A DNA stretch of 64,000 bases from JAHEFU01 sp041395205. GTDB taxonomy: Bacteria > 4484-113 > JAFGCY01. The notes under the pieces are model-generated. The model worked only from the letters and a program-made list of their open reading frames with translations. It did no database searches and was not told the origin of the DNA. The DNA is taken from positions 1,364,001 to 1,428,000 of the forward strand of contig JAWLAZ010000001.1 in assembly GCA_041395205.1 (NCBI GenBank), read 5' to 3'. This document shows, piece after piece, positions 42,614 to 51,175 of the stretch. The first letter of the stretch is position 1. Every line of letters begins with the position of its first letter. A program made the translations under genes and the position numbers.

Positions 42614-43618
42614 ATGCAGATGGCGGAAATGATCGCGGCGCAGGCCGCGCAGCAGCGCAGGCTGGCGCGCACGGGTGAGCGGGAGCTGAGCTTCAGCCGT
42701 GTGTTCGCCGCGCCGCGGGAACTGGTCTGGCAGGCCTTGACCGAGCCGGAGCACGTGATCCACTGGTGGGGGCCGGACGGCTTCACGAACACGGTGCACC
42801 TGCATGAGCTGAGGACCGGCGGACGCTGGAACCTGACGATGCACGGCCCGGATGGCACGGACTACCCGAACTACATCATCTTCGACGAGATAATTGACAA
42901 CTCCCGGCTGGCCTTCCACCACGTGCAGGGCGAAGGCAGCGAACAGGTGCACCATACATCCCTGTTCGAGGTGGCGGACACGCAGGGCGGTACGCTCGTC
43001 ACGATGAAGCTCACGATGCCTTCCGCGGCGGCACTGGATGAGCTGATCGGGAAGTACGGCGTGCTCGAGGGCGGGCTGCAGTGCATCCGGCGCTGGGGTG
43101 AATTCGTGATGGCGCGCGAGGCGGATCGCCAGGGCGGCTTCCTGCTGGCAACGCCCTCGGATACGGAGATCCTCGTGCTGCGCACCTTCAAGGCAGCGCC
43201 TGCGCTGCTCTTTGAGGCCTGCACCCGTCCGGAGCACCTGCGCAACTGGTGGGGCGGCTGTGGGCAGCTGACAACGAAGCTCTGCGAGGCCGAGCCCGTG
43301 GTCGGCGGCAGGTGGCGGATCGTGCTCAGTGCTCCCGATGGCACTGAACATGGCTTCCATGGGGAGTACCTCGAGCTTGTGCCCGGTGTGCGCTGCGTGC
43401 AGAGCTTCGTCTATGAGCAGGTGGAAGGCGCGGAGTCCCTGGAAACGGCTGAGTTCCAGCCCGTGGAGGGTGGAACGCGCCTGCTGATCACGATCCGCCA
43501 CCGCTCGCGGGAAGCGCGGGATGCGCATCTGCACAGCGGCATGGAGGGCGGGATGCGCCAGAGCCATGAGGCCCTGGACCGCCTGCTGGAGAAACTGCAG
43601 TCCGCCGGTGCGGTCTGA
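42614..43618 (+). CDS. Double SRPBCC (AHSA1-type) protein
   Basis: 334 residues, twice the length of a normal family member. Two full SRPBCC domains lie in tandem: residues ~22-165 (SFSRVFAAPRELVWQALTEPEHVIHWWGPDGF ... LEGGLQCIRRWGEFVM) and ~178-332 (VLRTFKAAPALLFEACTRPEHLRNWWGGCG ... MEGGMRQSHEALDRLLEKL). This is a fusion or in-gene duplication of the preceding type of gene. It starts two bases after the preceding stop, so the genes are tightly coupled. Two ligand cavities would be expected; no ligand is known. Confidence 0.9.
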   Translation: MQMAEMIAAQAAQQRRLARTGERELSFSRVFAAPRELVWQALTEPEHVIHWWGPDGFTNTVHLHELRTGGRWNLTMHGPDGTDYPNYIIFDEIIDNSRLAFHHVQGEGSEQVHHTSLFEVADTQGGTLVTMKLTMPSAAALDELIGKYGVLEGGLQCIRRWGEFVMAREADRQGGFLLATPSDTEILVLRTFKAAPALLFEACTRPEHLRNWWGGCGQLTTKLCEAEPVVGGRWRIVLSAPDGTEHGFHGEYLELVPGVRCVQSFVYEQVEGAESLETAEFQPVEGGTRLLITIRHRSREARDAHLHSGMEGGMRQSHEALDRLLEKLQSAGAV

Positions 43619-43641
43619 CAACGGTCTGACAAAGAAGGAGA

Positions 43642-44121
43642 ATGACAATGGAAAGCATCCACCCCTGCCTGTGGTTTGACACTCAGGCTGAGGAGGCCGC
43701 GGAGTTCTACACCGGGATCTTCCCCGATTCACGCATCCTGGCGGTCACACACTACACGCAGGGCATGCCGATGCCCGCCGGCACCGTGCTGACGGTTGAC
43801 ATCGAACTGCGCGGCGCGCGGATCATGCTGCTCAACGGCGGACCGCTGTTCCAGTTCAATGAATCCATTTCGCTGGTCTGCCCCTGCGCAAGCCAGGCGG
43901 AGCTTGACGACTACTGGGAGAAGCTGCTCAGCGGCGGCGGGCAGGCGGTGCAGTGCGGCTGGCTGAAGGACCGCTTCGGGGTTTCCTGGCAGGTTTCGCC
44001 GGCCGGCTTCGGGGAGATGTTCGCGAATGGCACGGAGGAGCAGCGTGAACGCTGGATGGCGGCGATGATGCCGATGGTCAAGCTGGACATCGCGGTACTC
44101 GAAGCCGCCTGGCGGGGCTGA
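43642..44121 (+). CDS. VOC/PhnB-type 3-demethylubiquinone methyltransferase-like protein
   Basis: 159 residues: SIHPCLWFDTQAEEAAEFYTGIFPDSRI, then VLTVDIELRGARIMLLNGGPLFQFNESISLVCPCASQAELDDYWEKLLSGGGQAVQCGWLKDRFGVSWQVSP and the C-terminal MMPMVKLDIAVLEAAW. This is the PhnB/3-dmu-9_3-mt branch of the vicinal-oxygen-chelate fold. Despite the family name, members lack a methyltransferase domain. AAGGAGAA precedes the ATG. It is sixth in the ArsR operon. Confidence 0.88.
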   Translation: MTMESIHPCLWFDTQAEEAAEFYTGIFPDSRILAVTHYTQGMPMPAGTVLTVDIELRGARIMLLNGGPLFQFNESISLVCPCASQAELDDYWEKLLSGGGQAVQCGWLKDRFGVSWQVSPAGFGEMFANGTEEQRERWMAAMMPMVKLDIAVLEAAWRG

Positions 44122-44177
44122 CCCGCAGGCGGGCAGTCCGTGCTATCGTCACCTGATCTGTCTTGGGAGGTTTGGAC

Positions 44178-44600
44178 ATGCAACAACTCTGCAGCAAATG
44201 GCAATCCTGGACACCGTGGTTCCTGAGCATCCTGCGGATCATCGCCGCCTTCACCTTCTTCCCGAGCGGCTCGGTCAAGCTCATGGGCTGGCCCTTTCCC
44301 ATGCCGGAGGGGAATGCCGCTCCCTTCATGTCACAGATCTGGATCGGCGGGGTGCTGGAACTGGTCGGCGGCCTGCTGCTGCTCCTCGGGCTGGGAACCC
44401 GGCCCGTGGCCTTCATCCTCTCCGGGATGATGGCCGTTGCCTATTTCCAGTTCCATGCCCCGGGCGGCTTCTGGCCCTCAGCGAACGGGGGACTGCCGGC
44501 CGTGCTGTTCTGCTTCATCTTCCTGTACATCTCGGCGGCCGGTGCCGGACCGCTGAGCATTGACCGTCTGATCGGCAGGCAGCGCAGCCCGCAGGGCTGA
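44178..44600 (+). CDS. DoxX family membrane protein
   Basis: 140 residues from ATG 44178, chosen because GGGAGG lies seven bases upstream. Four membrane helices with DoxX signatures: LSILRIIAAFTFFPSGSVKLMGWP, IWIGGVLELVGGLLLLLGLGTRPVAFILSGMMAVAYFQFHAP, GLPAVLFCFIFLYISAAGAGPLSID. DoxX proteins are membrane components of oxidoreductive or detoxification systems. It is the last gene of the ArsR operon, and its stop lies in a perfect palindrome shared with the convergent gene. Confidence 0.88.
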   Translation: MQQLCSKWQSWTPWFLSILRIIAAFTFFPSGSVKLMGWPFPMPEGNAAPFMSQIWIGGVLELVGGLLLLLGLGTRPVAFILSGMMAVAYFQFHAPGGFWPSANGGLPAVLFCFIFLYISAAGAGPLSIDRLIGRQRSPQG

Positions 44601-44609
44601 TCAGCCCTG
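44592..44609. terminator. 18-bp palindrome spanning two convergent stop codons
   Basis: CAGGGCTGATCAGCCCTG is perfectly symmetric. The DoxX TGA (44598-44600) and the minus-strand TGA (44601-44603) form its centre. It may be a bidirectional terminator, although no T-run follows. Confidence 0.5.
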
Positions 44610-45530
44610 GGAGCGGTGTTCCGCAGCCTGCTGTGAGCACCACTGCATCAGCGTGGTCGTGCCCCGCACCTGCTCATCGTGTCCCTTGATGCGGTGTGTG
44701 CCCTCGGGGGCATCGTTCATGAGCTGCATCATTGCCTCGTAGTACTGCATGTGCGGGCGCGGGAAGAGCTTGCTGGCAACGCTCAGCACACCGCGCGGGA
44801 GCTTGATCATGTTGGCGCGGTTGTGCACGTTCAGCAGGTAGGTGCCCATGGCGCGGTCAAAGGTGTAGGGTTCGGGGCCCTTGGGGTAGAGCACCTGGTT
44901 GCGGTCGAACTCGGCATTGTGGGCGCGCACCACGACCTGTGCATAATCCCGGCTGGCGATCCAGTGGTGCTGCTGGCCCATCTCTCCGAACTTGATTCCG
45001 ACCCCGAACTGGTTGAACTCGCGCAGGTACTCCATGGGCTGGGCCAGGCGCAGCACCATCCAGGGCGCATCGTTGTCAATGTAGGCCTGCTCGGCCTCGA
45101 GCTTGCTGCGCACGATGAAGTTGTCGCGGAACTCCTCGTTGACAAATGAGCAGGAGGTGTAGGTCACGAGGTCCAGCCCGCGGCCCTGCACGGCCTCCGA
45201 GACGGCCTGGGCGGTGCGGTTCTCCAGCGCCAGCAGGTTGTCAGCGCCGTCATTGACCTTCACGCTGACGTGCAGTCCGCTGCAGCCTGTCAGAGCCGCG
45301 CCGACATCCAGCGCGCGGCGGCAGTCGCCCTCCATGATCTCGAGCGCATCCATGCCCATCTCGCCCTGGCTGCCGATGATCGTGCCGCCGAGATGCATGC
45401 GGGTGTTGAAGGGCTCGCGGGTCAGCAGGCGCACGGTGAAACCGCTGTCCAGCAGCTGGCGCACGACCGGCCGCCCGAGGGCTCCGGTACCTCCGAGAAT
45501 CAGGATGCGCTTTGTCAGCTGATCCAGCAT
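44601..45530 (-). CDS. NmrA-like NAD(P)-binding Rossmann protein
   Basis: 309 residues. An N-terminal dinucleotide-binding motif GGTGALGRPVVRQLL (about residues 13-27) is followed by RLLTREP, matching the atypical SDR/NmrA group. It has TYTSCSFVNEEFRDNF and KLEAEQAYIDNDAPWMVLRLAQPMEYL in the positions of the family's substrate-pocket segments. The Tyr-x-x-x-Lys dyad of catalytic SDRs is absent, so it may sense redox cofactors or carry out a cofactor-dependent reduction. TGTAAT lies five bases before the ATG. It is convergent with doxX. Confidence 0.85.
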   Translation of the reverse strand: MLDQLTKRILILGGTGALGRPVVRQLLDSGFTVRLLTREPFNTRMHLGGTIIGSQGEMGMDALEIMEGDCRRALDVGAALTGCSGLHVSVKVNDGADNLLALENRTAQAVSEAVQGRGLDLVTYTSCSFVNEEFRDNFIVRSKLEAEQAYIDNDAPWMVLRLAQPMEYLREFNQFGVGIKFGEMGQQHHWIASRDYAQVVVRAHNAEFDRNQVLYPKGPEPYTFDRAMGTYLLNVHNRANMIKLPRGVLSVASKLFPRPHMQYYEAMMQLMNDAPEGTHRIKGHDEQVRGTTTLMQWCSQQAAEHRSQG

Positions 45531-45718
45531 GCAGGATTACATTACCAAATCTCCGGCATGAATCATCCTGATTTGACCATCCCAAACTGTGGCATGCAGC
45601 GCTGTGAGGTGTCACCGGGACAGTTGTGCCCAGTGCTGATCAATACTCAGCCAGGCGAGGGCCCGGTCAGCAATCTCTCAAATTCCCGTTAAACCCGTCG
45701 CCAAATCAGCGATCCGGC

Positions 45719-48700
45719 CTACTGGCAGGCTTCGCAGTCCGGATCGAGGATGCTGCAAACCTTCGGCACCGCACTGACCTCAACAGTGACCACCGCCGCC
45801 GGGGCGGCGGGCTTGGCACCCTCCTGCTTGCTGACCGTGGCCTTCTCGATGTTGCTGGCCCCGAGCGTGCGCAGGTAGTAGGTGGTCTTCAGGCCCTTCG
45901 CCCAGGCGCGGCGGTACATGTGCGAGAGGGTCTTCATGTCCGGCTCACCGAGGAACAGGTTCAGGCTCTGGCTCTGGTCAATCCACTTCTGGCGGCGCGC
46001 TCCGGCATCCACGAGGAACTCATAGGGAATGTCGAAGGCCGTGCGGTACTTCTCGCGGATGTGCTGCGGGATCTCCGGGATGTCATTCAGGTCCCCGTCG
46101 AAGTACTTCAGGTTGTCACGCATCGCGGCATTCCACAGCCCGGCGGCCTTCAGGTCGCGCACCAGGTACTGGTTGAGCACGATGAAGTCACCGGAGAGGT
46201 TGCTCTTGACGTAGAGGTTCTTGTAGGTGGGCTCGATGCAGGGGCTGGAGCCCATGATGTTGGCAATCGTCGCAGTGGGGGCGATCGCGATCACGTTGCT
46301 GTTGCGCATGCCCTGGCGGGCGATCCGCTCGCGCAGCGGCTGCCAGTCGAGCCTGCCGCCGCGCGGGATCTCGATCGGCTCCCCGCGCTCCTGCTCCAGC
46401 AGGTCCACCGTGTCCTGAGGCAGGATCCCGCGGTCCCACTTGCTGCCGCTGTAGCTGGAGTAGCTGCCCTTCTCGGCGGCCAGGTCGCTGGAGGCCTCAT
46501 AGGCGTAGTAGGCGATGGCCTCCATGATCTCGTCGTTGAAGTCCACGGCCTGCTCGCTGCCGAAGGGGATGTCCAGCTTGTAGAGCGCATTCTGCAGGCC
46601 CATCACGCCCAGTCCCACCGGGCGGTGGCGCATGTTGGCATTCTCCGCCGGCTGGGTCGGGTAGAAGTTGATGTCGATCACGTTGTCAAGCGCGCGCACC
46701 GCGATGCGCACGGTCTCGCGCAGGCGGGCATGGTCGATCCGTCCGTCGTCAGTGATGTGCTGTTCAAGCACCACGCTGCCGAGGTTGCAGACCGCCGTTT
46801 CGTCCGGGCCGGTGTTGAGCGTGATCTCCGTGCAGAGGTTGCTGGAGTGGATCACGCCGCAGTGGTCCTGCGGGGAGCGCACGTTGCAGGCGTCCTTGAA
46901 GGTGATCCAGGGATGGCCCGTCTCGAAGATCATGCGCAGCATGCGCTTCCAGACCTCGATCGCCGGCTCGCTGCGCCCGAAGATCTCGCCGCGCGCCGCC
47001 ATCGCCTCATACTCCTCGTAGCGCCTGTCGAACTCGCTGCCATACAGGTGGTGCAGGTCCTTCACCTCGTTGGAGCGGAAGAAGGTCCAGTTCCCGCGGG
47101 CCTCCATGCGCTTCATGAACAGGTCAGGGATCCAGTTGGCGGTGTTCATGTCATGCGTGCGGCGGCGGTCGTCACCGGTGTTGCGCCGCAGTTCGAGGAA
47201 GTCGCTCAGGTCATTGTGCCAGGTCTCGAGGTAGGCGCAGCCGGCGCCCTTGCGCTTGCCGCCCTGGTTGACCGCCACGAGCTGGTCATTGTGCAGCTTC
47301 AGGAAGGGAATCACACCCTGGCTCTCACCGTTGGTGCCGTTGATGTGGGCACCGGTGCCGCGCACGCTGGTCCAGGAGCCGCCCAGCCCGCCGGCCCACT
47401 TGGAGAGGAAGGCATTCTCGGTGATGCCGCGCATCATGATGCCCTCGATGCTGTCGTCAACCCAGTAGAGGTAGCAGGATGACAGCTGGCTGTGCATCGT
47501 GCCGGAGTTGAACAGGGTCGGGGTTGAGGAGCAGAAGCGGCGCGTGCGGTAGAGGTTGTAGAGCTCGATCACCTGCTCCTCGGGCTTCTCATAGGCGATG
47601 AACAGGCCCATCGCGACGCGCATCCAGAACAGCTGCGGGGTTTCGATGCGGCGGTGCTCGCGCCCGGTCTTGTCAACGATCAGGTAGCGGTCGTAGAGCG
47701 TCTGCACGCCGAGGTAGTCGAAGGCCCAGTCGCTGGAGGGGTCGATCGCATCCGCCAGCCTGCCGAGGTCGTAGTCCAGCAGGTGCGGATTGAGCCGGCC
47801 GATGTCAACGCCGCGGCGCAGGCTCTCGGTGAAGGCCTCGCGGTGGGCATTGCGCAGCGCGCCGAGCCCGTCCATGATGCTCCAGGGCAGGACCTCCTCG
47901 TAGATGTAGCTCAGCAGGATCCGCCCGGCGAAGACGTTCATGCCGCTGTCCAGCTCCATCATCGCCTTGGCATTGAGGATCACCGTGCGGTTCAGGTCGC
48001 GGCGCGAGATCCCGTCGAACAGGCTGCGGTGCAGCTCACGCTCGATCTCCTCCGAACTGAGGCTGATCTCCGGCAGGTCCAGCAGGCCGAACTCGATGCG
48101 GCGGCGCAGGTCCTCGCCGTCCCATTCAGTGCTGCGCCCGTTTTCCTCGACGACGCGCAGCGTTGCCAGCGAGGGCTCCTCGACCTGCTCCTGGCGGGCC
48201 TCCTCCAGCTCACGCAGCATGTCGCGGCGCGCGCGGTAGAGGATGTAGGCCTCGGCGGCCTTGTACAGCCCGCCCTCCATCAGGGTCTGCTGCACCATGT
48301 CCTGCACTTCCTCGATGTGCACGAAGGCCTTCGAGCCGTCGGCGAGCTTCTGCTCGACGGCGCGGGCCACATCGACGGCGGGGGTGCTGTCCAGCTTGAG
48401 ATGCAGGAAGGCCTTGCGCACCGCGACCTCGATCTTCGAGGTGTTCCAGGGCACGATCTGCCCGTTGCGGCGGATCAGGCGGACCTTCTCGTCGAGCTGG
48501 ATCTTCTCGAGGCTGCGCTGGATCACGAGGATCTTGGCGATCTCGTATTCCTTCAGGTAGAGCAGGGTCTTCTCGACGATCGAGAGCAGGCGCTGGTCGC
48601 TGAGCGGTCGGTCGGGCAGGCTGCGGAACTTGTCGAGCACGTGGTCGACGATGCGCCGCACCATCTGCTGGTCCTCTTCCTCGAAGAACAGCAGGTGGCC

Positions 48701-48907
48701 GTCGGCGAGGCGGTAGTCCTCGTAGGCCAGGCCCACCAGCCTGGCAACGTCCGCCGGCCGCACGGTGATCCCGCTTTCCAGCGTGACCTGCGGACTTTCC
48801 TGGCCCTCGTAGAGCTGGCCCCAGGGCTGGGCCTGGCTCTCCGTGCGGGAACGGTTGACGATCTCCTTGATCGCCTGGTCGCGCTGCAGCACCTCGGTAA
48901 ACGCCAT
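45719..48907 (-). CDS. nrdA: Ribonucleoside-diphosphate reductase large subunit, class Ic-like
   Basis: About 1,062 residues. ATG 48907 is chosen over GTG 48916 because GGGAG lies eight bases upstream. The catalytic domain has QLSSCYLYWVDDSIEG (first redox Cys), NLCTEITLNTG (thiyl Cys and Glu) and AVCNLGS (second redox Cys). The C-terminal tail has CEAC. An unusually long N-terminus carries two clear ATP-cones (residues ~143-235 and ~250-345) and a third, degenerate one at ~48-138. Length and extension resemble chlamydial R1. The gene makes dNDPs with the NrdB encoded just upstream. A GCCGCC-AC-GGCGGC hairpin sits right before its ribosome-binding site. Confidence 0.95.
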   Translation of the reverse strand: MAFTEVLQRDQAIKEIVNRSRTESQAQPWGQLYEGQESPQVTLESGITVRPADVARLVGLAYEDYRLADGHLLFFEEEDQQMVRRIVDHVLDKFRSLPDRPLSDQRLLSIVEKTLLYLKEYEIAKILVIQRSLEKIQLDEKVRLIRRNGQIVPWNTSKIEVAVRKAFLHLKLDSTPAVDVARAVEQKLADGSKAFVHIEEVQDMVQQTLMEGGLYKAAEAYILYRARRDMLRELEEARQEQVEEPSLATLRVVEENGRSTEWDGEDLRRRIEFGLLDLPEISLSSEEIERELHRSLFDGISRRDLNRTVILNAKAMMELDSGMNVFAGRILLSYIYEEVLPWSIMDGLGALRNAHREAFTESLRRGVDIGRLNPHLLDYDLGRLADAIDPSSDWAFDYLGVQTLYDRYLIVDKTGREHRRIETPQLFWMRVAMGLFIAYEKPEEQVIELYNLYRTRRFCSSTPTLFNSGTMHSQLSSCYLYWVDDSIEGIMMRGITENAFLSKWAGGLGGSWTSVRGTGAHINGTNGESQGVIPFLKLHNDQLVAVNQGGKRKGAGCAYLETWHNDLSDFLELRRNTGDDRRRTHDMNTANWIPDLFMKRMEARGNWTFFRSNEVKDLHHLYGSEFDRRYEEYEAMAARGEIFGRSEPAIEVWKRMLRMIFETGHPWITFKDACNVRSPQDHCGVIHSSNLCTEITLNTGPDETAVCNLGSVVLEQHITDDGRIDHARLRETVRIAVRALDNVIDINFYPTQPAENANMRHRPVGLGVMGLQNALYKLDIPFGSEQAVDFNDEIMEAIAYYAYEASSDLAAEKGSYSSYSGSKWDRGILPQDTVDLLEQERGEPIEIPRGGRLDWQPLRERIARQGMRNSNVIAIAPTATIANIMGSSPCIEPTYKNLYVKSNLSGDFIVLNQYLVRDLKAAGLWNAAMRDNLKYFDGDLNDIPEIPQHIREKYRTAFDIPYEFLVDAGARRQKWIDQSQSLNLFLGEPDMKTLSHMYRRAWAKGLKTTYYLRTLGASNIEKATVSKQEGAKPAAPAAVVTVEVSAVPKVCSILDPDCEACQ

Positions 48908-49004
48908 CTCGCTCACTCCCTGCCGCCGTGGCGGCGTTGTCAGATTCAGTATCTCCTGGCTTCAGCCGGAAGCCCCCGCATGGATCCCCGCGCCCCCGCG
49001 CGGC

Positions 49005-50099
<1,095 letters not shown>

Positions 50100-50590
50100 C
50101 AGTTCTCCCAGTCTCACTATTCGCGGCGACGCACAGGCATGGATCAGTAAATGAGGGTTGCATGCGTGTCGCACCTAAACGCCTGTATAGACAAGCGCGA
50201 GTTATCAACATTCTAAATCCTGCGATTCGGTTTTTCTACTTCACGGATGTAGATATCGGGGTAAATCGCTGGAGATAGTACCCGGGAAAGGGCTTAACCA
50301 ATGTGAAGATCGGGCGGGAACTGGGTCCGTTTTTGGTGGACAGCGTGAAACCGTGTACAAGTATAGGCCATGCCTGCTGCGGGAGCGGGCATCCAGTGCC
50401 GCTTCAGCCTGTCAAGCAGCTGTGCACACTGTACACGCGGGCAGGCCTGATGTGCACTGCTCTGCGGAGCTGTGCATATTTCCAGGCCGGGAATATCCGG
50501 AAATTTCCGGGAATTCCACGCCCCGGCCTGTTTGGCGCGGCGGCTGGCTGTGTATACCAAGCGGTTTGAAACATCCACAAGGACATGGCA
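50100..50590. other. Intergenic region between nrdB and DUF898 gene
   Basis: A ~490-bp gap between divergent genes. It holds TTATCAACA (50202-50210), one mismatch from the DnaA-box consensus. Three nested AT-core palindromes lie in a row, GGAATATCC, GGAAATTTCC and GGGAATTCC, around the perfect 14-mer CCGGAAATTTCCGG (50497-50510). GTGCACACTGTACAC lies near 50424. These are candidate operators. No gene is convincing here. Confidence 0.45.
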
Positions 50591-51175
50591 ATGGCAGGAA
50601 CTCAGGCGACAATTGAACGCATGGACACACAGCAGGATTTCCAGGACTGGGAATGCGTCTGCGGTTATGTCAACGAGGGCATCGATTCCGGCTGCCTGCG
50701 CTGCAGCCGTGAGCGCGCTGCAGGCATCGCCGAACTGAATGCCCGGAAGGAAGCGGAGCTGATCGCCGCCCAGAGGGTCAGGCTCGAGGAGGAGCAGCGC
50801 CTGCAGGCTGCCGCGCTCGAGCGCGAGCAGGCCCAGGAGCACCGCGTTGCCAGACTGGCCGGGCTGAGGTTCCATGGCCGGCCTGCGGAGTTTCTCGGGC
50901 CCTTCCTGCTGATCTCGCTGTTCAGCACGCTGAGCTTCGGGATCTACTCCTTCTGGGGAGCCGCGCGGATCATGCAGTGGACCGTTGCCAACTGCAGCCT
51001 GCAGGGCCGCAGCCTGCGCTTCACCGGCAATGGCGTGGATGTGCTGCTGCTCTGGCTGAGCCAGGGCCTGCTGACCTCCCTGAGCTTCGGGATCTACACC
51101 CCCTGGGCGATTGCCAACAGCGTTCAGTGGTTCAGCGAGCGCCTGGAGTACGCGGACCAGGGGCGGAGCTGCTAG
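50591..51175 (+). CDS. Zinc-ribbon DUF898-like membrane protein
   Basis: 194 residues from ATG 50591 (AAGGA seven bases upstream; ATG 50585 is too close to it). Residues 20-38 form a RanBP2-like ribbon (WECVCGYVNEGIDSGCLRC). An Ala/Glu-rich coiled coil (residues ~42-85) follows, then two repeats of a membrane unit: FHGRPAEFLGPFLLISLFSTLSFGIYSFWGAARI and FTGNGVDVLLLWLSQGLLTSLSFGIYTPWAIANS. These match DUF898 (YjgN-like). The final codon shares CTAG with the convergent comM-like gene. Function is unknown. Confidence 0.75.
   Translation: MAGTQATIERMDTQQDFQDWECVCGYVNEGIDSGCLRCSRERAAGIAELNARKEAELIAAQRVRLEEEQRLQAAALEREQAQEHRVARLAGLRFHGRPAEFLGPFLLISLFSTLSFGIYSFWGAARIMQWTVANCSLQGRSLRFTGNGVDVLLLWLSQGLLTSLSFGIYTPWAIANSVQWFSERLEYADQGRSC

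Noticed and set aside
50175..50580. Short open frames (60-88 codons) in both strands between nrdB and the DUF898 gene
   Set aside because: No ribosome-binding sites, Cys/Arg/Pro-biased composition and mutual overlap; they look like chance frames.
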